Source: Lojkania enalia | Taxonomy: Eukaryota > Ascomycota > Dothideomycetes > Pleosporales | Assembly (NCBI GenBank): GCA_010094045.1 | Contig: ML986973.1 | Coordinates: 1 to 15,735, forward strand | Direction of reading: 5' to 3' | DNA: 15,735 bases | In this document: positions 6,785 to 15,735 of the stretch, in pieces | Position numbering within the stretch: position 1 is the stretch's first letter | Layout: each line of letters opens with the position of its first letter | Notes under the pieces: generated by a model | Database searches by the model: none | Seen by the model: the letters and a program-made list of their open reading frames with translations, nothing else | What the model was told of the DNA's origin: nothing | Translations under genes and position numbers: made by a program

Positions 6785-7257
6785 AAATTCCATGCTACCT
6801 GCTAGCCGTAGATGGTAGTCGCCCAAATTGAACGACCCAAACCATCTGTCCCGGAAATGTGGTCCATCCAGACATATTTAGTTCTCATCAATTAAGCCCT
6901 TACATTTTCCTTAGTAACTTTATATTTTTTATTATCTCTATTTCATAGAGGGGGCCGGGGATCAACGTGAATATATAGCTTGCTAACTTGCCACAGCGAA
7001 GCTTCGAGCATTCTCAAGATCAAGTGAGAAGACGGCTAAGAACCACGTGTTGAAGTCTGCCACTTGAGCCTCGTTAGAAGCAGACGAACGCCTCGATTCC
7101 GCTAGTAGGGAAGACGGCCGACCCGCTCCTGCCATGGAGTTGTGAGGTGACGTGGAAAAAAAAACTTCTGAATTGTTGACAAGGAGGATATTCATCTCGG
7201 ACATTCTTTTACTTGAACTGCGGACACTCGCTTAGCTAGTTCCTGCTCAGTGTGGGT
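6785..7257. other. 3' flank of kinase-like gene up to island edge
   Basis: Composition is normal to moderately AT-rich around 6900-6945. A 73-codon ORF on the minus strand (7204-6983) is the only candidate for coding content. CACGTG occurs at 7044-7049 and an A9 run at about 7157. No RNA gene or terminator motif can be recognised. Confidence 0.4.
6983..7204 (-). CDS. Doubtful 73-codon ORF, possible gene fragment
   Basis: Starts MSEMNILLVNNSEVFF and ends ENARSFAVAS before a TAG. Its composition (Ser/Ala/Asn-rich, with a hydrophobic FNTWFLAVFSLDL segment) is more protein-like than the other short ORFs in the island, and it lies beside the repeat boundary where a larger gene could have been cut. 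The stop could also fall in an intron with a GC-type donor (GCAAGT just before it), but no continuing exon is evident downstream. I recognise no family. It may be a chance ORF. Confidence 0.2.
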   Translation of the reverse strand: MSEMNILLVNNSEVFFSTSPHNSMAGAGRPSSLLAESRRSSASNEAQVADFNTWFLAVFSLDLENARSFAVAS

Positions 7258-7361
7258 CACGATAAGCCACGATAAGCAACGATCAATATTGTTCGATATC
7301 GTACGATATCGTCGGATATCGTAAAATACCGATATCGTAACCAAAAAATACGACAAATACT
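7258..7361. repeat. Right CGATATCG palindrome cluster at island edge
   Basis: Three ACGAT(A) steps (CACGATAAGC, CACGATAAGC, AACGATC) lead into CGATATCGTACGATATCG (7294-7311), a perfect 18-bp palindrome, then GGATATCG and CCGATATCG. GATATCG occurs four times in about 45 bp. Shares TAAAATACCGATA with the left cluster at 1131. It marks the change from normal composition to RIP-saturated sequence. Confidence 0.7.
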
Positions 7362-7843
7362 GTATAGATAGTAGAAAGTAATATAGATAGTCAACTTTTT
7401 ATATAAAAAGAAAGCCCTTATCTAAGAATATCTATTAAGAATACCTATACAGCCCTAATATAATAAGTATAGTAGGAGCGGTTAGAAGTATTAGGAGAGC
7501 TGCTCTTATCCTTATTAGGCTTATACCTATACTCCCGTTACTACTTATTATATAAAGGCTTATTATTCTTATTTAATCGAAAGTAATATAAAGTACTATA
7601 ATTCTTATATATATAATTGCTATATATACTATTCTACTATCTAGTAAGAGAGATATAGCTAGTATAGTAGAGAAATTCGCCCGTACGATTATATACTACT
7701 TTATAATACTAGTAAAAAGTAATATTAAGGTTACTATATATATAAATTAGTAAGCCCTTAATATATAACTAGTATTAAAATAGTAAAGCTCTAGCCTATA
7801 TAATACTATAGTAAGTAATAAGAAGAGAAGTAGGAATATTATA
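7361..7843. repeat. RIP-saturated repeat between island and second transposon
   Basis: AT-rich with nearly all CpA/TpG lost. It opens with TGTATAGATA, and TACCTATACA at 7442-7451 is its near-perfect inverted partner, so 7361-7451 has TG...CA ends with an internal TATATAA. That could be a very short solo LTR or simply part of a larger element. No target duplication is visible. The remainder is unrecognisable and is interrupted at 7842 by the second transposon. Confidence 0.4.
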
Positions 7844-7895
7844 ACGTACAGTATAAGCGAGCTAATTACCTAAGCGAGCTAATTATAATACTAAG
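7844..7895 (+). repeat. Left TIR of second Pot2/Fot1-type element
   Basis: Begins ACGTACAGTATAAGCGAGCT. AAGCGAGCTAATTA is present twice, at 7855 and 7872, with a 17-bp period. Six of its eight differences from the right end are RIP-type changes on this side. Confidence 0.88.
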
Positions 7896-7933
7896 ATCCT
7901 ACTAAAATCGCGATAATTATACTTTATAGTATT

Positions 7934-9586
7934 ATACTACAACTAATAACTGTAGAATTAATTTAGAAAGAAGCTAAAATATAGCTTATACTTTAAACTC
8001 TTTAATAAGATATAATACTAATTATGCGTCGCGTTATATTAATCTATAATATCTCCTAAAGTATACTTAGTATATAAAAGCGAGGAATAGCTCTATAATA
8101 CGATTATCGGCCTAATTTAATAAAGCTTAGTAAGACTAAGGAGTAGGTAATTGTTTAGTATATACTAGATCTAAATATAAGAGGATTTCCGCTGTAGTTT
8201 ACTACTATTTAAAATATAGCTAATTTACTGCTAGCTATATACTCTACTAGCTAGATTAAAAAGAACTAGGTAGAGAACTTTATTAAACGTACGCCTAAGC
8301 TTAAGGTTAAATTCAATTAAAAGTACGACTATTTAAAAGCTAAATACAAGGATCTTAAAGTTATAGAAGACTAGTTCTACTTTATATAGAATATAAAGGC
8401 TAAGTATAATATTATTAACGAAGATATATACAACTTTAATAAATTAGGCTTTATAATAGGCGTGATATTAATAGGAGTAGTAGTTACTAGCTCTAAGAGA
8501 TAGAATCGACTAAAGTAGCTCTAGCTAGGTAATTATAAGTAGACTACAGTTATCTAGGGTATTAACGCGACAGGATAGATAATACTACCTTTTATTATCT
8601 TTATAGGCACCTACCACCTCTCTATATAGTATAAAGAAGATAATATTCTACCAACCTAGGCTATATAAGTTACTAATAACAGCTGGACAATAAATAATAT
8701 TAGTATTAAGTAGTTAAAGCACTTTAACATATATATAAAGGATTATACTATTAGTACGCATTAATTGCTAATTCTCGATAGCTATAAGAGCTATAACTCA
8801 CTTAAATTCAGGTAGTACTATAAGGAAAAGAATATTATTACTCTCTATATACCTCTACATTTATTATACCTACTATAGCTACTAAATATAGGTTATTTCT
8901 CGCCTTTAAAGACTGTGTACGGGTGCTAAGTCGAGTAGCTAATATGCAGTTATATCAACTATATTATAAAAATCGAGTTCTTATCCTACTTTAAAGCAGC
9001 TTTTAACGTAGTAATTATAAAGAGTAATATCTTAAATAGCTTTTAAGGTGCTAGTCTAGTTCTATTCGATCTAGATATAGTACTATTAAAGCTTAAAGTT
9101 CGACTACGTATACTAATACCTTCTATAGTCGAAGATACCCCTTAGGAGTTAAAAATACTAAGTAATTCTATTAAATTTAGATCTTAATCTATGTACGTTT
9201 AATTAAAAGTTTAAAAGTATCTAGATAGCTCGCCTATTTTAATAGTAGAGGCGTTTAAATAGTTTATAAAGGGTACTGCGTATATAATATATAAAAACGT
9301 ACTATTACACGCTTAGGTTACTAAGCTTTAAGCAGCTAATAAGGCCGCTATATAACGTCGATTATATAAAAGAAAGTGTATATAGAAGGAAGGCAACCTA
9401 ATAATTAAAGAAGGCGCTTGATTAACTACTCTAAAAGATTTTAGTGCTTATACTAATAGGAAGAAGGGTAGGAAGAAGGCGCGCGTTAATAGAGACCAGC
9501 TAACTTAAAGGTGCTATAGGTAGTATAGTAAGGCTAGGCATAACTCGCAGACGTGTAAAAATGATGCTATAGATATAGAAGAATAG
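7934..9586 (+). pseudogene. Heavily RIP-mutated pogo-family transposase
   Basis: One frame (codons starting at positions equal to 2 modulo 3) can be followed for about 550 codons from a probable former ATG, now ATA at 7934, to TAG at 9584, through many TAA/TAG stops and with no frameshift. Recognisable pieces: LIYNISPKSTL helix-turn-helix region (about 8036-8070), GFPL of the DNA-binding domain, IYNFNKLGF (first catalytic Asp now Asn, 8438), LLILDSYKSYNS (second Asp kept, 8777), LLNIGYFSPLK (third Asp now Asn, 8885), FKAAFN and LVLFDLD. Catalytic positions are 113 and 36 codons apart, identical to the transposase at 1510. In the C-terminal knuckle the first two cysteines are Tyr (9515, 9524) while H 9539 and C 9554 remain. 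Two catalytic losses plus the stops make it certainly inactive. Confidence 0.87.
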
Positions 9587-9663
9587 GCTACTATACTATA
9601 TAGTACGATAGAATGTAAGAAAGTATAATATTTTGCGAAAAGTAGTCGCAATTTTAGTATAGT

Positions 9664-9715
9664 CTTAGTATTATAATCAGCTCGCTTGGGTGATCAGCTC
9701 ACTTGTGCTGTATGT
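9664..9715 (-). repeat. Right TIR of second Pot2/Fot1-type element
   Basis: Inverted partner of 7844-7895, ending CACTTGTGCTGTATGT before TA. It contains CAGCTCGCTTGGGTGATCAG and CTCACTTG, the two motif copies, and keeps several CA and TG dinucleotides that the left end has lost. It is a small less-mutated patch in an otherwise saturated region. Confidence 0.88.
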
Positions 9716-9717
9716 TA

Positions 9718-12700
9718 TAGGAAGATACTAAAAGAGTAAAGTAAGAAATCTATAGCTTAAGTAATCTTATTACTCTAATATAATAATAGTATATTAATAT
9801 ATTAAAAGGGTAGTAATATTTACTATAATAGTAAAAATATAAGATAAATACTTAGTAATAATTAGGTTAAAGATTAAGATTATCTTATATAAAAGAGGAT
9901 TTAAGTAAACTATAGTACTAGACTATAAGCTACTAGTTAGAGTAAGACCTTAAACTTAAGAAGTTTAACTAGGAGGATTCTATAGAATTTAATTAGTAGT
10001 ATTAATAATATTCGTATATATAGCTTAATAAAAATTTCCTGCTATAGTAGGAAAATTACTACTATAATTAATAGTAGTATTATTAAATATATTGTTATTA
10101 AAAGATATAATAGAGTTATATAAGAGAAAAGCTTAATATCTTAAGAGTAGAGAAAAAGAAGAGAGTATATAAGTTAGAGAGAAGATAGAAGGCTAGGCTT
10201 TTATATAAAAGAGTTATCTTATCTATACTATAAAGTTATAGTAAGCTACTAATAGAACGTACTTATTTAGATTCCTAATTTCTCTTATTTAAATAACCTC
10301 GTTTAATATATAAAATAGGAAGAAGGGTAGTAAAAGTAGATAAGTAGTTAAGAGCTGTTTATAGGAAAGTAGTTAGAAGCTATATATAGGGATAGTAATT
10401 AGAGGCTATTTACTAGAATTCTAAAGTAGTATTAATTTAAAATCTATATTATATAAGAGAGTATCTAAAAGGTACTTAAAAGAATACTATTCTATAGCTA
10501 ATCTTTTTCGTATTTATATACTTTAAACGTATCTATATTAAGCTAAACCCTCTTCTAATCTATTATATAACGCCCCTCTAAAAAAACTACCTCCGGCTTA
10601 TTACTTATTATAGGAATTAAGAGAATATTTACTATAAAGGTAGAAAGCTATAACTAGTACTTTATTTAATCTTAAGTAAGCTACTAATAAATAGGATTTT
10701 TAATCTCTAGGTTATATAATACTTTAGAAAAGTAGTTTTTAAGCTTATATTAGCTTTAAGGCTATAAATATTTCTACCTTATTTAAGCTTTTAGTTAATT
10801 AAATATAGGAAGAGTATTAATATTCTAAGACTTTTCTTTTAATAGGCTAGTATTATATAATAAGCGGGTAGGTAACTTGTATTAGTATTTCTCCTAGTAT
10901 TATTTTAGCTGCTAGAACGCTAATTTAAATATCTTTTATAATTAGATCTACTCTATATATTATATACGAAGACCTAGATAAAGAAGAATAATAATACTAT
11001 AGAGTAGAGTAGCTAAAAACTTCTTATAGTAAATTTTAAACTTTTACTAGCTTTATATAATTTAATTTCGAAGATTTTAGTATAATTTATTATTAGAAGC
11101 TTTACCTATAAAATATTAGTTATTTATTATTTAGAAGAATTATACAATATATAAGAGATTTAGAATAATAAAGCTTAAGAATATTAAAGATTTATAAAAC
11201 TTAGTTAAGTATAACTCTATAGCCCTCTAGCTTAAGAATAGCTAATTTAAAAGGCTTAAAGAAGTTATAAATTTAGTATAGTTAGCTTTAGTTTTATATA
11301 GAAAGTTAATTAGCTTTATTAATTATATTAATATACTTTAAGTAGTACTAAGTAACTAATTCTTAGTAAAAAAGAGTAATATTAAGTATAGTCTACTAGC
11401 TATTCTACTTTATATAATTGTTTAAAAGGATTCTTCTCTTAGCTTAACTTTTAAAATTCTTTATATAATTAGAACTAGTCTAGATATAAATAATAATATT
11501 ATAGAGCTTTTTAAGTACTCTAAAAGTTCTAAATTATATTTTAAGCTCTTTAACCTATACTAGAAAAGGGTATAAATTACTCTTCTAATCTTTAAACTTA
11601 TTATATACTATAATTAAGTTTATTTTATCTAAGTTATAAATTATAAAAGCTTATATAAAGAGGTTAATTATATAGCCTATATAACGTATTTACTATAAGA
11701 CTAGGTTCTAAAAAATAGACTTCTCTTTATTAAACTATATACTTATTATATAATATAATATATTATTTATTCCTAAGTTATTCCTAATAATAATTCTAAG
11801 TTTTTCCGTAATTCTAAACTTCTTAAAGATTAGAAGAAGTAAAGGGAATTAGTATTCTCTATAATAAGCTAAGATTTCTAGTAGATTAAGAAGGATATTA
11901 TATAATATCTTATTATTATTAATAAAGTAGCTATAAACTATAAGATAGAGATAACAACTTAATAATATCTAAATATTAATACTAAGGTATATTTTTATTA
12001 TTATTAATTAGATTTTCTTTTATATAATATTTTTATTGGTATAAAATCGCTCCTAAATCTATATAGGTTAACTTATATAAGAAGAGAAAAGAAAATATAT
12101 ACTTTTTAGAAGATTATATTATAGCTTAAAGGAAAATTCTTAAGTACCTTTTAATTAAAAGTAAAATAGAAAGTATTATAAGAAGCTATAAGTAGGGATA
12201 ATAAGGCTTATCTAACGCTTAGTATAGTATGCTACGTACAGATCTCAGGTGTCGTATAAGAGGATAGCTAAGGAGTAAGCTAAACGCGAGGTAAGTAAGA
12301 AGATAAAGAAGAAGAAGAAGGTATATATACTAAAGCGAGCGCGCTATATATAGGTGTTAGGGGGAACACGAGGATACTGTAATAGCAAGCCTAAAACTCT
12401 TTTAATTTAATAATTTAGAAGGAGAGATTTTATATAATAATAAGATTAAGAAGAATTAAAAGGGTTATATTCTTATTAATTACTTCTCTAAGAATCTTAT
12501 CCTAAACTATATTTAGATCTATAGTATTAAAACGATTAATAATCTTATTAACTACCTATTTAGTCTAATCTATATAATTAAGTTCTCAATTTAAATTAAG
12601 ATAAATCTCGTATTTATTAGTAAGATAGTTATATAGATCTATTATTAAGGATAATTTATACTTATAATAATAGTAGTAGTAGAGTTTCTAGTAGCTTTTA

Positions 12701-13211
12701 TTACGCTCTTCTTCTAGAGGAGATATATAATAGTATAATATAACGTTTAATTAAGATTTTAATATTTTTAAAGTAGATTAATTTAAGAAGAATATCTTAG
12801 AAGTTTCTTTAGGAATTAAGAGATATAAATTTAAATCTAAGGCTATAATAGTAGAATATACTTATAGTATTATACGGAAAGTTAAATAGAATATTTAACT
12901 AGTATTTATAGGTAGAGCTTAATAATTAATATACTAAATAAGCCTCTAATTAGAATTAGGACGATTATTATACGATATCTAATATAATATCTAATTATAA
13001 TTTATCTAATAAAAATTATTATAATCTATACTATTTCTACTATAAAATAGTCCGCCTAGACTACTAAACTTTATACTAAAGCCCTAATAACAATATTAGA
13101 TTCTAACTATAATCTATTAATACTACCTTCTATACTAGTAAAATATACTAGAAGGCGGATAATAAAGGTACCTAATATACTATAGCAGCCCCTAATAATA
13201 AGAGTAATAGT
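9718..13211. repeat. RIP-saturated unidentified repeat block, 3.5 kb
   Basis: CpA and TpG are almost absent and TpA dominates throughout. No product can be named. Three local features stand out: twin hairpins at 10032-10079; a stretch around 11340-12300 in which one frame (2 modulo 3) reads like a degraded protein; and a purine-rich, higher-GC patch at 12241-12400 with a run of AAG codons. TATATAA boxes around 10200 could belong to a degraded LTR, but no paired LTR ends are seen. The block may contain more than one nested element. Confidence 0.55.
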
Positions 13212-13423
13212 TGTAATAATGCGAAGAAATCGTTCCACGAAAAGCTTTATATATAACTTTATCTTAAAGCTTTTCACTTATCTTATCTTACCCCTAGCTC
13301 CGCCTCTTTTCCCTTCCGTATATAGTTGTATACTCCCTTATAAGTAGTTTAGTAGTTCTTCTATATCCTTTTATATAAGGCTTATAGGTGTTAATAGAAT
13401 TCCTAGGTTCCTAAACCCCTACA
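13212..13423 (+). repeat. Candidate long terminal repeat (212 bp)
   Basis: Starts TGTAATAATGCG and ends AAACCCCTACA, giving TG...CA ends with TGTA/TACA inversion. It contains TATATATAA, a CT-rich stretch (CCGCCTCTTTTCCCTTCC) and lies upstream of the Gag remnant in the same direction, as a 5' LTR should. A 10-bp inverted repeat (AAAAGCTTTA at 13240, TAAAGCTTTT at 13265) lies inside. The partner LTR would be outside the window, and I see no clear tRNA primer site after 13423, so the limits are tentative. Confidence 0.35.
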
Positions 13424-14162
13424 TACTCCTATATACCTCTAAATAGATTTATACTATATTTAGACCTATTATCTTACCTATACTATTATATTATATAGAA
13501 GAATTTAATACTACTAGTAATAGCCTCTTTAATAATATCGTATTAATTATTTATTTAACTATATCTAAGTCTAAAATATACCCGATTTAGTTTAGGTTAT
13601 AATACTTATATACTATTATATTAAATTATTTAGTTACCTAGATAGAATTTTAGAGACCTTCTATTAACTAAAACCTTTAGGTTTAGAACTTCCTATTCTC
13701 TACGATTAGAATTGCCTTTAGAAAAGCCGTATAGAGTATGCCTAGGTAGAAACTTAGAAACTACTAATAACCTATCAGAATTAGAGGTAACTACTAATAT
13801 CTAACTATAATTTACCTTCTAATTTCTATACTAGAACTAATATATATATAAGTTATAGTAAGAGTAAACTTTTATTTATACGTATAGAACAACTATTACC
13901 TTCTATAAGGGGCCCTATAATAGGCGGACCCCTCTCTATAAGGCTTATAATAAAGAACCTATCTAATTTAAAAGGAAATTAGAGTAAACTAACCTTTAAA
14001 AAATAAATTACAATTTTATAAGAGGAGATCGCACGCTTAATATAATAGAGAACTATTAGTCCTAATTAATCTCTATAAACTACTAAATTAGAACTAATAA
14101 TATACTAAGAAACTTTTATAACTCCCCTAGTAAAAAACCTCTCGGCCACCCCTAAACCTCCT

Positions 14163-15060
14163 TAAGCCTACCTTACTAAACGTACGTTTAAGATTAAAAG
14201 CTTTATAGATAGTAGTAAACCTATATTTAAATAATAGTAAGCTTTAATCCTAGACTAATTTAAGATTAATATAGATTATTATCTAATAGAGTATATATAT
14301 ATAGTATTAGTATAGGAATATACCTCTAATACTATAAAAGGGTATCTAGAGCTAAAATATCTAGCTAAATTAGACTAATATCGGTTTAAGAATACTAAAG
14401 AAATAATTTTACTTCTATAATCGTATTTTATTATAGATAATAAAGAGATAGAGGTATAATAGGTATTTTAGGTCCTAAGAATAAATAAGAGAGAAGTGTT
14501 CCTAACTTTTAAAGCTCGCTTTATTAGTACAGCTATTAGAGGATCCGTATCCTAATCTAAATAGTTCTTCTACCTATAGGATAAGATTCTCTCTAGTCTA
14601 AGGATACTAAACCTTAGCTTTAAACTTATATAGAAAGGCTTCTTTAACGCTATAGTCGCCTACTTAACAGCCTATAATATAGAAAGGAGGAGTATTCTTA
14701 GCCTTCTAAAACGAACTACTAGCTTATAGGTTATAGCTAAAATAAATTTAGATTAGTACTAGAAGGTTTCTAAGAGTTTATCTAAGATAATCTACGATCT
14801 AATACCACCCCGATCTACCCTAGTATTAATATCTTATTTTACTATAATTACTCCTTAATAACCTAATAAGACTTTTATATCTAAAAGGTATACAACCCTA
14901 GGTAATTACTATAATTATAGTAAACTAGAATACTTTATAAACAAATATATAGTCTTTAAAGTATAAGAGATAGAAGTTAAATAAGAGAAGATTAAAAAAG
15001 AAGAGTTTCTAGACGTAAATAAGTACTACCTAGATAGTTCTTAGGTGGGAAATAAAAACG
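14163..15060 (+). pseudogene. Retrotransposon Gag remnant with ablated zinc knuckle
   Basis: In the frame starting at 14163 a protein can be traced through many TAA/TAG stops: an early SFIDSSKPIFK segment, IDYYLIEYIY, KGYLELKYLAKLD, VFLTFKARFISTAIRGS and NIERRSILSLLKRTTS, typical of capsid-type Gag of fungal LTR elements. The knuckle at 14907-14948 reads YYNYSKLEYFINKY. Its spacing is exactly x2-x4-x4, but all four metal ligands are Tyr: three cysteines (TGC/TGT to TAC/TAT) and one histidine (CAC to TAC). Gag would have formed the virus-like particle core and bound RNA; this copy cannot. Its precise start and end are unclear because start codons are also destroyed. Confidence 0.7.
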
Positions 15061-15121
15061 CCTAGGAAAACTCTCTATTCTAGGCTTAAATAAGTATAAC
15101 TTATTAAACATTAATTTATTA

Positions 15122-15735
15122 TATTTATTTAGAAGAAAGTACTTCTAAATCTCTACTATTCTATATTTAAAAGATATTAGTATACAACTAAATACTCTTG
15201 TTAATACTAGCGCCTAAAACTTCCTATTCCTTAACTCTATAGTAGCTAGATTACTCTTCTAAGCTCTATATATATTAATATAGTACTTACCCTTTAAAAT
15301 TACTATTAAAGGTTTTTAGGATCGAATCTAAATCTTAGTTAATTAGTATATCTACTTGTACCTGCAAATTAATAGGAGAACTATCTAAAACTACCTATTT
15401 ATTATTATAGATCTAGATACTTAAGATTATATTATTAGTATTAAATAGTTATATTATTTTCAACTCTAGCTAGGTACGGATAAAAATCGGATTATATAGC
15501 CCTCTAAGTATCTTACTACTTATAATTCTTTACCTCCTCTTCTTATACAATTAACTTAGCTAGTATATAATAAGAAGGTAGAGCTAGATATCCAGTAACG
15601 CGACGCTCTATAGAAAAAGAACTAGTATTAATAGTCCTGCAGTCTAACTATCTATTATATTAAGGGTTTATTAAGACTATTAAAACTATATTAGTCTCTT
15701 ATAGCCTATAGTTTAAATAAGCTTAGAGCTTCTAT
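15122..15735 (+). pseudogene. Pol remnant: retropepsin-type aspartic protease, partial
   Basis: From about 15122 the frame 2 modulo 3 carries the protein, one base back from the Gag frame. LNTLVNTSA (15191-15214) is a protease active site in which Asp-Thr-Gly has become Asn-Thr-Ser; both changes are G-to-A after T. NFLFLNS and FIIIDLDT follow, then IISIK-stop-L (15434-15451), the place of the usual I-I/L-G-x-D/K-W-L motif, with Gly changed to Ser and Trp to TAG. The protease would have processed Gag-Pol. The coding remnant continues in the same frame to the end of the window and is cut there. Confidence 0.7.

Larger units (their letters stand above)
7842..9717 (+). mobile_element. Second Pot2/Fot1-type transposon, RIP-saturated
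   Basis: The element spans 7844-9715 (1872 bp) with TA at 7842-7843 and 9716-9717. Its 52-bp terminal inverted repeats (7844-7895 and 9664-9715) match at 44 positions; all eight mismatches are transitions, six of them CpA/TpG to TpA and two at CpG. It has the same layout as the element at 1405, including the 17-bp-period motif in the TIRs and a transposase of about 550 codons, but a different end sequence (starts ACGTACAG), so it belongs to a related family rather than being a copy. It sits inside the RIP-saturated block and is far more decayed. Confidence 0.88.
13212..15735 (+). mobile_element. LTR retrotransposon, RIP-saturated, truncated by window end
   Basis: Candidate LTR, then an untranslated or 5' coding stretch (13424-14160) without recognisable protein, then a Gag remnant with a CCHC-knuckle pattern and an aspartic protease that opens Pol. 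The order Gag, knuckle, protease is that of LTR retrotransposons; reverse transcriptase and integrase would follow beyond 15735, so gypsy versus copia cannot be settled from their order. The style of Gag and retropepsin favours gypsy (Ty3) type. All changes seen at conserved residues are RIP-type transitions. Confidence 0.7.

Noticed and set aside
3259..7260. Cargo of a giant Starship-type element
   Set aside because: No tyrosine recombinase (DUF3435-type) gene or matching element ends are visible in the window; the CGATA clusters alone do not justify the call.
1..15735. CRISPR array, bacterial operon signals or ribosome binding sites
   Set aside because: The regular repeats are AT and C-rich minisatellites without spacers, and gene content and RIP signature are fungal.
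1..15735. tRNA or rRNA genes
   Set aside because: I saw no cloverleaf-like A/B box pairs or rRNA-like segments in the unmutated region, and none would be readable in the RIP-saturated blocks.

Overview
The window reads as nuclear DNA of a filamentous ascomycete (Pezizomycotina). Two blocks of extremely AT-rich, TpA-rich, CpA/TpG-poor sequence (about 1-1400 and 7361-15735) carry the signature of repeat-induced point mutation (RIP). They flank a roughly 4-kb island of normal composition (about 3259-7260). The two intact genes in the island are intronless and encode protein families common in Sordariomycete/Eurotiomycete genomes. The layout is that of an AT-rich, repeat-dominated accessory or subtelomere-like compartment with a few surviving genes, although no telomere repeat array is present.

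Layout. 1-1402: RIP-degraded repeats with a pure A/T 25-bp minisatellite (196-314), a C-rich 31-34-bp minisatellite (354-505) and a cluster of CGATA-like motifs (1097-1170). 1405-3256: a complete Pot2/Fot1-type (Tc1/mariner-pogo) transposon of 1852 bp with 47-bp terminal inverted repeats, TA target duplication and a DD35D transposase carrying ten premature TAA/TAG stops but no frameshift. 3259-7260: the gene island, with an F-box protein (3624-4646) and an atypical kinase-like protein (5984-6784), both on the + strand and separated by 1.3 kb that holds a perfect CGG-N6-CCG palindrome and an E-box. 7258-7361: a second cluster of CGATATCG palindromes. 7361-13211: RIP-saturated repeats containing a second, much more decayed element of the same transposon class (7844-9715, 1872 bp, TIRs of 52 bp, TA duplication). 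13212-15735: a RIP-saturated LTR retrotransposon entering the window, with a candidate LTR, a Gag with a mutated CCHC knuckle, and the start of Pol with a mutated aspartic protease.

How the parts relate. All recognisable mobile elements are dead by C-to-T/G-to-A transition, mostly in CpA/TpG context. The two DNA transposons have the same architecture (17-bp motif repeated twice in each TIR, identical 113/36-codon spacing between catalytic positions) but very different mutation loads, so they belong to related families mutated to different depths. The F-box and kinase-like genes are not visibly mutated. An F-box protein would recruit substrates to an SCF ubiquitin ligase and the kinase-like protein is predicted to phosphorylate an unknown substrate; nothing in the sequence proves that they cooperate. 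The most unusual non-coding signals are the iterated CGATATCG clusters at both edges of the island and the internally duplicated transposon ends. I do not see a convincing undescribed system such as a giant cargo element with a tyrosine recombinase.
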